DNA from: Erysipelotrichaceae bacterium
GTDB lineage: Bacteria; Bacillota_I; Bacilli_A; Acholeplasmatales; Anaeroplasmataceae
NCBI GenBank assembly: GCA_015059145.1
Contig: SVAZ01000002.1
Location: 62,001 to 126,000 of the forward strand
DNA: 64,000 bases
Reading direction: 5' to 3'
Shown here: positions 7,238 to 15,390 of the stretch, piece by piece
Position numbering within the stretch: position 1 is the first letter of the stretch
Layout: each line of letters starts with the position of its first letter
Position numbers and translations under genes: made by a program
The notes under the pieces: generated by a model
What the model saw: the letters and a program-made list of their open reading frames with translations, nothing else
Told to the model about the DNA's origin: nothing
Database searches by the model: none

Positions 7238-8605
7238 TTAATTTTCTACGTTTTCTTCCGACTCTAACGTGTTTGGCGTCCTAAATATAAAGTATAAAAT
7301 AAAAGGAACACTTATTAGTCCTGATAAAATATCAGCAATTGGTTGAGAAATTAATATACCATTTAATCCCCAAACATTGCCACAAATAAGCAACGTTGGA
7401 ATAAAAATTAAGCCTGATCTTAAAAGTGCTAAAATTGAGGCAATACCTGCCTTTCGCACACTTTGGAATAGCATATTAGCAGTTACTGAAATCGGTAAAA
7501 ATAATACTCCAATAGAGGCTATACGTAATCCAAAGCTTCCAATCTCTATAACATCATTACTTCTTTGGAAAAGCCATACTATACCGCCTGGAATAATGAT
7601 TCCGAAAATTGAAAAGCAGAAAACTATTATAGCGCTAAAGCAAATAGTAAATACTAATCCCTTTTTAACTCTTGTGTATTCCTTTGCCTGATAGTTAAAT
7701 GAGGCAACTGGCTGAAAGCCTTGACCCATACCAAGTCCTACGCATAATATAAAATTACTAAATCTATTGATAACACTTATTGCCGCTAATGCAGCATCAC
7801 CAAATGGTTTAGCTAAATTATTTAACAAAGCATTTGATATAGAGGTTAATCCTTGTCTAATAAAAGATGGAAATCCAACCTTAATTATGCTCCAATATAT
7901 CACAAATTTAGTGCCCATTTTTTTAATGGAAATTTTACTTTGTGCCATTTTAATATATAACACTAATAAAATCACAAAGCTTATTATTTGTGAAATGGCT
8001 GTAGACATACCTGCACCAAATACACTTAAATCCATAACACAAATGAACAACCAGTCACCAAAAATATTTAATAAAGCTCCTGTGACTAAACCGACCATGG
8101 CATAAATTGCTTTACCTTCATATCTTAAATTATTATTCAAAACTAAAGAGCATATCATAAACGGACAAGCTATTAAAACCCATAATCCATAATCCTTAGC
8201 ATATGGTAAAATCGTGTCTGTACTTCCGAGTAATAGCATCAATGGCTCTAATATCATTAAACCTATTAGCATTAAAAAAACACCAAATATCGCTCCCACA
8301 AAAAAAGCAGTTGATATATATTTAGATGCCTCTTCCTTATTCTTTTCTGCTAGCGCCTTAGCAACAAAAACTCCAGAACCATGTCCTAACATAAAAGCGA
8401 AAGCTTGAATTATACATTGTAGAGTAAATAATATTCCAGTGGCTCCCTGCTCACTCTTTCCCAGCATTCCAACAAAGTATGTATCTGCCATATTATAAAT
8501 GCTTGTAACAAGCATAGATATAGTTGTTGGGATTCCTAAAATGACTATCAGCTTTGATACTGGAGTTTTGGTCATTTTAATATAGTGTGCATCTGCTGTG
8601 TTCAT
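7238..8605 (-). CDS. MATE-family multidrug efflux transporter
   Basis: 455 residues with about twelve membrane segments in two homologous halves. The start (KLIVILGIPTTISMLVTSIYNMADTYFVG) is typical of the DinF/NorM-type MATE family, which exports cationic drugs using Na+ or H+. AGGAGAGTGG lies before the ATG. Divergent from the TrmH-type gene. Confidence 0.92.
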   Translation of the reverse strand: MNTADAHYIKMTKTPVSKLIVILGIPTTISMLVTSIYNMADTYFVGMLGKSEQGATGILFTLQCIIQAFAFMLGHGSGVFVAKALAEKNKEEASKYISTAFFVGAIFGVFLMLIGLMILEPLMLLLGSTDTILPYAKDYGLWVLIACPFMICSLVLNNNLRYEGKAIYAMVGLVTGALLNIFGDWLFICVMDLSVFGAGMSTAISQIISFVILLVLYIKMAQSKISIKKMGTKFVIYWSIIKVGFPSFIRQGLTSISNALLNNLAKPFGDAALAAISVINRFSNFILCVGLGMGQGFQPVASFNYQAKEYTRVKKGLVFTICFSAIIVFCFSIFGIIIPGGIVWLFQRSNDVIEIGSFGLRIASIGVLFLPISVTANMLFQSVRKAGIASILALLRSGLIFIPTLLICGNVWGLNGILISQPIADILSGLISVPFILYFIFRTPNTLESEENVEN

Positions 8606-8665
8606 AAATTACCACTCTCCTCTTTCCCATTATATCATAATTTAATTTTTTTTAAGACACTAATA

Positions 8666-8674
8666 TGTTATAAT
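8666..8674 (+). promoter_or_regulatory. Extended -10 promoter of the TrmH-type gene
   Basis: TGTTATAAT matches the extended -10 pattern TGnTATAAT, 15 bases before the start codon. No clear -35, as is usual for extended -10 promoters. Confidence 0.65.
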
Positions 8675-8689
8675 CAATGTGGTGATAAT

Positions 8690-9469
8690 ATGAAAATTGC
8701 AAAAAACCATGATGCTATTAAAAAGATAAAAGATACATTAAAAACTAATAGCTATCCTAATTTATCCACAACAGACGATATTCAAATATTAAAAATAATT
8801 AATGATTTTAATGTGGGTATTGATACACTTGTTTATTCATATGAAGATGAATTCAAGGAGGATACACAATGCCTACTTAATTCATTAATATCAAAATCGA
8901 AGAATGTTTACGAAATATCTAAATCCACATATCAATCAATAGCCACTAAGGAAAACCATGCAGGTATTATGGCAATAATTGAGTTACCTAAATATAATCT
9001 TGAGGATTTAAAAAGCAAGGAATTTTTATTCGTATTAGATAGATTAGAAATACCAGGAAATATAGGAACGATTTATAGAACCTTAGATTCAGTTAAGGCT
9101 GATGGAGTTATCCTTGTAGATAGTATTTCTAAGCTTCATAACCCAAAGCTTTTATCCGCAGCAAGAGGATGCAATCTAACAATACCTTCAGTAGATACAT
9201 CATATGATGAGGCAATCAAATGGTTAATTGAAAATAACTATACCATATTTCTTGGTGAGCCTAAGCTTGGATTAGATTATCAAAGCTATGATTATAAGGG
9301 TAAGATTGCTATTGTAGTAGGCAATGAGAGATTTGGTATAAATTCTGATTGGTATAATCATAATCATAAAAAAGTATTTATCCCAATGGAGGGAAATCAA
9401 AATAGCTTAAATGTCGGCGTTGCAGCATCAATACTTGCATACGAAGCATATATGAAAAAAAAGGTGTAG
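8690..9469 (+). CDS. TrmH/SpoU-family RNA 2'-O-methyltransferase
   Basis: SPOUT-class methyltransferase using S-adenosylmethionine on rRNA or tRNA ribose. The three family motifs are in order: LEIPGNIGTIYRT (motif 1), IVVGNERFGI (motif 2) and IPMEGNQNSLNVGVAASI (motif 3, the knot). 259 residues with an N-terminal substrate domain of about 100. Start set at ATG 8690 because GGTGATAAT immediately precedes it and the -10 lies between it and the longer frame's ATG. Exact target RNA cannot be told. Confidence 0.9.
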   Translation: MKIAKNHDAIKKIKDTLKTNSYPNLSTTDDIQILKIINDFNVGIDTLVYSYEDEFKEDTQCLLNSLISKSKNVYEISKSTYQSIATKENHAGIMAIIELPKYNLEDLKSKEFLFVLDRLEIPGNIGTIYRTLDSVKADGVILVDSISKLHNPKLLSAARGCNLTIPSVDTSYDEAIKWLIENNYTIFLGEPKLGLDYQSYDYKGKIAIVVGNERFGINSDWYNHNHKKVFIPMEGNQNSLNVGVAASILAYEAYMKKKV

Positions 9470-9488
9470 GATTTTTCCTACACCTTTT
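9459..9488. terminator. Bidirectional terminator inside both convergent gene ends
   Basis: Perfect 13-bp stem (9459-9471 with 9476-9488), TTTT/AAAA loop, with A and T runs so that it works both ways. The left arm encodes the last residues of the TrmH-type protein (KKKV) and the right arm the last residues of TpiA (QKV). Confidence 0.9.
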
Positions 9489-10245
9489 GTACTTTTACCG
9501 CAGATTCACAAAGCCTTATAAAATCCTCTTCTTTTAAAGAAGCTCCACCAACTAAGGCACCATCTATGTGCTCTTTAGCCATTAGCTCATCTACTGTCGC
9601 AGTAGAAACAGAGCCACCATAAAGAATACGAACTCTTTCAGCTATACTATGATCAAATATTTTTTCAATCAATGAACGTATATATCCGCAAGCCTCATCA
9701 GCCATATCAGAAGATGCGACCTTACCAGTACCGATTGCCCATATAGGCTCATAAGCAATAATAATATCATCAATGTCCTTTGGATCTACATTGACAAAAG
9801 CTTTAGTTACTTGCTCATATAAAACCTCATTAGTTTTATTTTGTTCTCTTTCCTCTAATGACTCACCAACACAAATAATAGGTCTTAAATCATTAGCTAA
9901 AGCAGCAAGCACCTTTTCATTAACAGTTTCGTTTGTTTCGTTAAAGTATTGTCTTCTTTCGCTATGCCCTAAAATGACATACTCTACACCAGTACTTTTT
10001 AACATTATAGGTGATATCTCACCAGTATATGCACCACATTCTTTAGCGTGCATGTTTTGTCCACCAATTCTTAAATTATCTCCCTGTCTTTTAACTAAAT
10101 CACGGAGAATGATTGCTGGAGCACAAATGATAGAATCTAACTGGCTATTACTTGGAAGCTTTTCACCAACAGCATATACGAATTGTAATGCCTCATCTCT
10201 TATCTTATTCATCTTCCAATTACCAGCTATAACCGGCTTTCTCAT
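9478..10245 (-). CDS. tpiA: Triosephosphate isomerase
   Basis: Interconverts dihydroxyacetone phosphate and glyceraldehyde 3-phosphate in glycolysis. Full length (255). Catalytic residues are in their motifs: Lys in GNWKMN (8-13), His in LGHSERR (about 97), Glu in AYEPIWAIGTG (about 168), and the phosphate loop GGSV near the C-terminus. Last gene of the pgk - HPr-like - tpiA operon. Confidence 0.97.
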   Translation of the reverse strand: MRKPVIAGNWKMNKIRDEALQFVYAVGEKLPSNSQLDSIICAPAIILRDLVKRQGDNLRIGGQNMHAKECGAYTGEISPIMLKSTGVEYVILGHSERRQYFNETNETVNEKVLAALANDLRPIICVGESLEEREQNKTNEVLYEQVTKAFVNVDPKDIDDIIIAYEPIWAIGTGKVASSDMADEACGYIRSLIEKIFDHSIAERVRILYGGSVSTATVDELMAKEHIDGALVGGASLKEEDFIRLCESAVKVQKV

Positions 10246-10271
10246 TTTTGCTCAACTCCTTATTACTAAAA

Positions 10272-10520
10272 TTATTTTGATAATATAGAAGCGATATCAG
10301 CGATTGCAATTTCAGCTTGATCTCCAGTAGCCTCAATAACTACATTTTCACCACTAGGGATAGCTAATGACATTAAACCTAAAATAGACTTAACATCTAT
10401 AGTGTTATCCTTATAATGTAAATTAATATCAACTGAATACTTAGATGCAACTTGAACTACCTTTGCAGCTAAGCTTGCATGTAATCCCACTGTACTTCTA
10501 ACAACAACTTGCTTTGTCAT
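10272..10520 (-). CDS. HPr-like phosphocarrier protein
   Basis: 82 residues with the HPr fold pattern. The PTS phosphohistidine is kept (GLHAS, His14 here, canonical His15), and the HPr-kinase serine is kept in KSILGLMSL (Ser45, canonical Ser46). The usual Arg-Pro after the histidine (HARP) is Ser-Leu. Start set at MTKQVVV because GGAGGAG lies 6 bases before it. It lies between pgk and tpiA (26 bases from tpiA), not with ptsI. It could be the cell's HPr, or a Crh-like regulator made with the glycolytic enzymes. Confidence 0.85.
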   Translation of the reverse strand: MTKQVVVRSTVGLHASLAAKVVQVASKYSVDINLHYKDNTIDVKSILGLMSLAIPSGENVVIEATGDQAEIAIADIASILSK

Positions 10521-10570
10521 ATTAATCTCCTCCAATTTTTTAATAAAAATTTAAACCCCAAAAAATATTA

Positions 10571-11779
10571 TTATAATTCATCAACACAAGTGATTCCAGG
10601 TAATGCTTTACCCTCTAGATATTCTAAAGAGGCACCACCACCAGTTGAAATATGACTCATCTTATCAGCATATCCTAAAGATTCTGCTGCTGCAGCTGAA
10701 TCACCACCACCAATGATTGTATTAGCATCATTTAAATTAGCTAAAAGTTCACATACACCGATAGTACCTGCTGCATAATTCTTCATTTCAAACACACCCA
10801 TTGGGCCATTCCAAACTACAGTCTTAGCACCAGCTAATTCATGCGCAAATAATTCTAAGCTCTTAGGACCAATATCTAATCCCATGTCATCATTTGCAAA
10901 TTCATCTACAGACTTAACTGTACCCTTAACATCTTCAAATGCAGTATTACATACAGCATCAACTGGTAATACTAGCTTTCCATTAGCCTTAGCTAATAAT
11001 TCATTTGCTAAATCTAATTTATCATCTTCACATCTAGATGAACCAATATTCTTACCCATAGCCTTTAAGAATGTGAACATCATAGCTCCACCGATTAATA
11101 CCTTATCAGCCTTATCTAATAAAGACTCGATAACACCAATCTTATCTGAAACCTTTGATCCACCTAAAATAGCTACAAATGGACGTACTGGGTTATCAAC
11201 TGCTCCACCAACATACTTGATTTCCTTTTCTAATAAGAAACCTGCTGCAGTTTCCTTTACATTAGCAGCGATACCAACATTAGAAGCTGCTGCACGGTGT
11301 GCTGTACCGAATGCATCATTTACGAATACATCTCCTAAAGATGCCCAATAAGCTCCAAGCTCAGCATCATTCTTTGACTCTTTCTTAACCTCTTTATTAG
11401 CAGCAACATCAAAGTCCTCATATCTAGTGTTTTGGAACATTAGGATTTCACCCTCAGCTAAGCTAGCAGCTGCATCCTCTAATTCCTTACCTCTAGTTGC
11501 ATTAACGAACTTAACTGGTTTACCAATTAATTCTTCTAATCTCTTAGCAACTGGAGCAATATCGTTCTTTGCGATATCAGCTTCCTCTTTAACTCGTCCA
11601 AGGTGAGAGAAAACTATAGCCTTACCATGATTATCAATTACATACTTAATTGTAGGTAATGCTGCACGAACACGTGTATCATCAGTAATAACACCATTTT
11701 TCATTGGAACATTAAAGTCAACACGTATTAAAACCTTCTTACCTTTAACGTCTAAATTTGATACTATTTTCTTTGCCAT
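10571..11779 (-). CDS. pgk: Phosphoglycerate kinase
   Basis: Makes ATP from 1,3-bisphosphoglycerate in glycolysis. 402 residues with the substrate-binding RVDFNVP, SHLGR, the hinge and the nucleotide-binding GGGDSAAA near the C-terminus. Start set at [13 protein letters not shown] lies 11 bases before it, whereas the upstream ATG is itself part of that ribosome site and has none of its own. First gene of the operon with the HPr-like gene and tpiA; gap is not alongside. Confidence 0.96.
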   Translation of the reverse strand: MAKKIVSNLDVKGKKVLIRVDFNVPMKNGVITDDTRVRAALPTIKYVIDNHGKAIVFSHLGRVKEEADIAKNDIAPVAKRLEELIGKPVKFVNATRGKELEDAAASLAEGEILMFQNTRYEDFDVAANKEVKKESKNDAELGAYWASLGDVFVNDAFGTAHRAAASNVGIAANVKETAAGFLLEKEIKYVGGAVDNPVRPFVAILGGSKVSDKIGVIESLLDKADKVLIGGAMMFTFLKAMGKNIGSSRCEDDKLDLANELLAKANGKLVLPVDAVCNTAFEDVKGTVKSVDEFANDDMGLDIGPKSLELFAHELAGAKTVVWNGPMGVFEMKNYAAGTIGVCELLANLNDANTIIGGGDSAAAAESLGYADKMSHISTGGGASLEYLEGKALPGITCVDEL

Positions 11780-11818
11780 ACTAAAATAATCCTCCATAAA
11801 GTTTTTAATACTATTATA

Positions 11819-11827
11819 AGTATATCA
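11819..11827 (-). promoter_or_regulatory. Extended -10 promoter of the pgk operon
   Basis: TGATATACT on the minus strand, an extended -10, about 40 bases before the start codon. Confidence 0.55.
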
Positions 11828-11917
11828 TATTTTTTTCAAATTAGAAATGTAAATGTTTTCTACTCTAAAAATTTTTTATTTACAAAATAATATTTTTAAT
11901 TTTTGATTTTATAAGTT

Positions 11918-11952
11918 AAAAAAGGATTAAATTCGAAATTTAATCCTTTTTT
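11918..11952 (-). terminator. Terminator of the metal-pump operon
   Basis: 16-bp perfect stem (11918-11933 with 11937-11952) with a 3-base loop and TTTTTT. It includes the last codons of the ATPase gene. Confidence 0.9.
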
Positions 11953-13748
11953 ATTTTCAACGCTCTCATTGCATTAATAACAGCTATTACACAAACTCCA
12001 ACATCTGCAAATATTGCCCATTCAATTCCTAAAATACCAATTGCAGATAAAATAAGCACTATAACCTTTATCAATATCGCAAAAATTATATTTTGAAATA
12101 CTATGCCTCGAGTTTTTTTAGCAATCCTAAGCATATTAGGTAATGCGTATAGTTTATCATTTAAAATAACTATATCCGATGCCTCAACTGCTGCATCACT
12201 TCCTATTTGTCCCATTGAAACACCAATATCAGATAACGCTAAAACTGGTGCATCATTTATACCATCACCAACAAACAAAACCTTACCCTTGCTAGATTCA
12301 ATAATCTCTTCACATATTCTAACCTTATCATTTGGTAATAATCCAGCATAATAATCGCTAATATGTAATCTATCACAAGCACTCTTTACTGTCTTATATG
12401 TATCGCCAGATAAAACTACAACTCTTTTACCTAAAGCAATCAGCTTACCAATGCTTTCTACTGCTTCATCCTTAAGCTTATCCTCTAAAATGACTGCGCC
12501 AATACATTCCTCGCCTTTAGCAATATATAATATACTACCTGCTTCATCAGCCTCTATAGCTGTTATGTCATATTTAGCTAGTAGCCTCTTACTTCCACAT
12601 ATATATCTAACATTATTTCTGTGACCTATTATTCCATATCCCGGTGCTTCCTCAAGCTCAAATTCATATGCATCACCATCGATACTATTAATAGCCTTAG
12701 CAAGTGGATGGTTACTCATCCTTTCTAATCCTTTAGCAATTTTAATAATTTCATATTCATCACCAATAATTTTAGTAATCTCAAATTCAGCTTTAGTAAG
12801 TGTACCTGTCTTATCTAAAATGAAAGTATCACATAATGCCAAGTCCTCCAAAATACTACCGCCCTTAATAATGATCTTGTTTTTTGCTCCTGCTCCTATT
12901 CCAGCAAAATACGAAAGTGGAACTGAAATAACTAAAGCACAAGGACATGATACTACTAAAAAGCTTAAAGCTCTATGAGCCCATATACTAAAATTTTCAC
13001 TAAAGCCCATAAATAGCGGCGGAACAAATGCTAATAAAAAAGCTAATCCAACTACTATAGGTGTATAGTATTTTGCAAACTTAGTTATAAATTTTTCGCT
13101 CTTAGATTTTTTCATGGTTGCATTTTCTACCATATCCAAAATCTTAACTGCTGTCGAATCATAATATTCCTTTGTAACCTCAATAGTAAGCGGTGTTGTC
13201 GTATTGATACAGCCTGATAAGACAGTATCACCAATCTCTACATCAGCATCTAAGGCCTCACCAGTTAAGGAAGCAGTGTTAATAACTCCACATGACAAAG
13301 CCTTTCCATCCAAAGGTATCATCTCTCCAGGCCTTACCACAATAACATCATTTACCTTAACATCCTCAGGATCAATATCCTCTCCAGATTCCATGTGACA
13401 TATGGTAGGCTTTAAATCCATTGTATTCATAATTGCTTTTCTACTTTTTTCAACCGCAATTCCTTGGAATAGCTCTCCAATTTGAAAAAAAATCATTACT
13501 GCAGGAGCCTCAATATTTTCACCTAAAATAAATGCACCTATAGAAGCTATACTCATTAGAAAGAATTCATCTAAAAAATTCCTATTAAAAATATTTCTAA
13601 TTGCTCCAATGATAATATCATATCCAGCTATAACGTATGAGCATATATGTAGTATCAAGCTTACCATCTCATACGAATTAAGGCAAATAGCTGTAATCCA
13701 TAGTATGATGGCTATTAATAGCCTGACAACTAAAATTTTATTTTTCAT
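11940..13748 (-). CDS. P1B-type heavy-metal ATPase (Zn/Cd/Pb class likely)
   Basis: Metal-exporting membrane ATPase. 602 residues with no N-terminal metal domain, which is encoded as a separate protein just upstream. Motifs in order: phosphatase loop SLTGEA, transmembrane metal motif SCPCALVIS, phosphorylation site DKTGTLT, the P1B-specific MSNHPLAKAI, and hinge GDGINDAPVL. The CPC motif excludes the CPH/SPC classes; the split from Cu(I) pumps rests on overall resemblance to ZntA/CadA and is inference. The ATG overlaps the HMA stop (ATGA). Confidence 0.9.
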   Translation of the reverse strand: MKNKILVVRLLIAIILWITAICLNSYEMVSLILHICSYVIAGYDIIIGAIRNIFNRNFLDEFFLMSIASIGAFILGENIEAPAVMIFFQIGELFQGIAVEKSRKAIMNTMDLKPTICHMESGEDIDPEDVKVNDVIVVRPGEMIPLDGKALSCGVINTASLTGEALDADVEIGDTVLSGCINTTTPLTIEVTKEYYDSTAVKILDMVENATMKKSKSEKFITKFAKYYTPIVVGLAFLLAFVPPLFMGFSENFSIWAHRALSFLVVSCPCALVISVPLSYFAGIGAGAKNKIIIKGGSILEDLALCDTFILDKTGTLTKAEFEITKIIGDEYEIIKIAKGLERMSNHPLAKAINSIDGDAYEFELEEAPGYGIIGHRNNVRYICGSKRLLAKYDITAIEADEAGSILYIAKGEECIGAVILEDKLKDEAVESIGKLIALGKRVVVLSGDTYKTVKSACDRLHISDYYAGLLPNDKVRICEEIIESSKGKVLFVGDGINDAPVLALSDIGVSMGQIGSDAAVEASDIVILNDKLYALPNMLRIAKKTRGIVFQNIIFAILIKVIVLILSAIGILGIEWAIFADVGVCVIAVINAMRALKIKKD

Positions 13749-13951
13749 AGCTTTATCTCCATATCAGGCTCCATCTTCTTACAGCAAAGAATGACATCAT
13801 CTAATAGCTCTTCATTTTCTAATTCTAATAATATTTTGCCAGCGACAAAGCTAAGTGTCGCTTCTACTCCTTTTATTTTATTAATTTGTCTTTCAAGCTT
13901 TGCAGCACAATTAGCACAACACAATCCTTTAAATCTAATAATCTTTGTCAT
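13745..13951 (-). CDS. Stand-alone heavy-metal-associated (HMA) domain protein
   Basis: 68 residues, a single ferredoxin-fold HMA domain with metal site GLCCANCAAKLER (about 10-22; core CANCAAK). It replaces the N-terminal domain that P1B pumps usually carry and may hand metal to the pump or act as its sensor domain. Ribosome site AGGAGG, translationally coupled to the pump gene. Confidence 0.9.
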   Translation of the reverse strand: MTKIIRFKGLCCANCAAKLERQINKIKGVEATLSFVAGKILLELENEELLDDVILCCKKMEPDMEIKL

Positions 13952-13966
13952 AATTATTACCTCCTA

Positions 13967-13988
13967 CGATTAAATACTTGTTTAATCG
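13967..13988. promoter_or_regulatory. Perfect dyad, probable metal-regulator operator
   Basis: CGATTAAA and its complement TTTAATCG flank a 6-base centre. The site lies just downstream of the -10 of the HMA/pump promoter and before the ribosome site, where a bound repressor would block transcription. Size and AT-rich arms fit ArsR/SmtB or similar metal sensors. No such regulator is encoded in the window. Confidence 0.65.
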
Positions 13989-13997
13989 TTTAATTAT

Positions 13998-14025
13998 ATT
14001 ATACTCCAATTATTATAAACGTCAA
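13998..14025 (-). promoter_or_regulatory. Promoter of the HMA/metal-pump operon
   Basis: -35 TTGACG (14020-14025), 16-base spacer, -10 TATAAT (13998-14003), about 47 bases before the HMA start. It lies inside the 3' end of the small membrane-protein ORF 13999-14205. Confidence 0.75.
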
Positions 14026-14205
14026 GCATAAAAGCAAATATGTCATCGTTATAATATTATAAGCTATAAAGTTAGTCGTATTTCTATAAAAGCCATATAC
14101 ATTATTTAGGAGCTTATATTTCATATTAATTTGAAGCCTATATGGGCTGAAAAAATAATATGCATTAAAGGACAAATAAATAAACAAAAGTAAAATAATA
14201 ATCAT
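13999..14205 (-). CDS. Possible small two-segment membrane protein
   Basis: 68 residues, hydrophobic at 1-18 and 48-67 with a polar, Tyr/Asn-rich middle. GGTGGT lies 5 bases before the ATG and the gene follows the 383-frame hypothetical gene by 22 bases, so it may be in the same transcript. Not recognised. Its 3' end overlaps the next promoter, which lowers confidence. Confidence 0.45.
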   Translation of the reverse strand: MIIILLLFIYLSFNAYYFFSPYRLQINMKYKLLNNVYGFYRNTTNFIAYNIITMTYLLLCLTFIIIGV

Positions 14206-14227
14206 TATACCACCAATATATTATATG

Positions 14228-15331
14228 CTAGGAATATCTTCTGATCTGGTTCAAATTATAATTGATTGGCATACTAAAGTGTTCAAATAATATTTTTTTT
14301 GCACGCATATTTCCAAGCTTATAGCTAAATTCTAAAAACTTAATTTTCATTTCATTACCCTTTTTGTCCAACAAACCCATAGTTGCACAATCATATAGAA
14401 ATAACCCACTATCCGCTTGAAACCTCAATGTCAAATAAGCCAAGTAAATTCGTCTTTTAAGACTTTCAGCATCGACACTAAGCTTCTTTAAATATCTTTT
14501 AATTTTAAAATAATAGATTCCGCTTTTTAAATATTCTGAATACATTGAATAGCTTTCATAATTAGTACTCTTTTTAATCTTTTTAAGAACAACTGACGCA
14601 TCCTCAAACACAAGCTTTTTTTTCGTGCTTTTATACACCTCAAAGGAATCTTGATAATAAAAATCAATGAAGTCCGATGGAATATATTCTATTGGCTTTT
14701 TAAAAAACTTTAAATATTCAATATATTCAAAGGAGTTAGGAAATTCTAAGGAATAAAATTTCTCATTATAGCATGAAAGTATGCTGATATAATCACTTTT
14801 TCGCTGTTCGTTCTTATATCTAAAAACATAAACTCTTTCATAATATATTTCCTTTTTCATATCTGAAAAGCCTTCTAATAGCCCAATATCTATATAATAG
14901 CTTCTAGAGGGCTTTATATTATGCTTCTTAGTTATCATTTCTAAAGCCCTTAATTTCAAGGTAGAAATAAATCGTTTATATGCTTCATCAAATGCTTTAG
15001 TATTGATAATGTCATAGCTAGGCTCTTCAATAGGGGTGGCTTTATTTTTCACCAACTCATTTAAAATTAGATCCTTGTCTGTTTGAATATGACAAATATC
15101 AATTTGCCCATCATACGCTTCATTTGTTAGCTTATTTTTAAAATAATAAGGGTGGTTGTTAATACATGCATCAAACGTATAATAACCAATATATTTATCT
15201 TCAATCGTTAAATAGGATTCATCAATAAGATTTATAAATCTATCATCTTTTGCGATTGAATCCTTGTACAGCTCTAATGCTAATTCCTTATTCATATTAT
15301 CTTGAAATAAATAATACATAATTTGTTCCAC
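14228..15331 (-). CDS. Hypothetical protein
   Basis: Not recognised. 367 residues if started at GTG 15331, which has GGGTGAT directly upstream in the spacing used elsewhere in this genome; the longer frame would begin with a hydrophobic stretch that I think is not translated. Residues 5-20 are acidic helix; residues about 290-360 are helical and end with a Sel1-like pair (LEFSYKLGNMRAKKILFEHF). Rich in Tyr, Lys and Ile. No signal peptide with this start. It follows dnaE after a terminator. Confidence 0.6.
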   Translation of the reverse strand: MEQIMYYLFQDNMNKELALELYKDSIAKDDRFINLIDESYLTIEDKYIGYYTFDACINNHPYYFKNKLTNEAYDGQIDICHIQTDKDLILNELVKNKATPIEEPSYDIINTKAFDEAYKRFISTLKLRALEMITKKHNIKPSRSYYIDIGLLEGFSDMKKEIYYERVYVFRYKNEQRKSDYISILSCYNEKFYSLEFPNSFEYIEYLKFFKKPIEYIPSDFIDFYYQDSFEVYKSTKKKLVFEDASVVLKKIKKSTNYESYSMYSEYLKSGIYYFKIKRYLKKLSVDAESLKRRIYLAYLTLRFQADSGLFLYDCATMGLLDKKGNEMKIKFLEFSYKLGNMRAKKILFEHFSMPINYNLNQIRRYS

Positions 15332-15360
15332 TATTATCACCCAATTAAGAATATGAATAA

Positions 15361-15390
15361 AAAGAAAAAATAAGACCAACCGGTCTTATT
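15361..15390 (-). terminator. Terminator of dnaE
   Basis: 9-bp perfect stem (15369-15377 with 15382-15390), 4-base loop and T-run on the minus strand; overlaps the dnaE stop codon. Confidence 0.85.

Noticed and set aside
10571-11797. Longer pgk start (MEDYFSM...)
   Set aside because: The upstream ATG overlaps the GGAGG site that serves MAKKIVSN and has no site of its own.
13154-13160. TGTCGAA-like Spo0A core in the metal-pump gene; similar ones in dnaE (about 16739) and the LplB-type gene (about 58125)
   Set aside because: Single 7-base matches inside coding DNA are expected by chance; only intergenic boxes next to promoters were kept.
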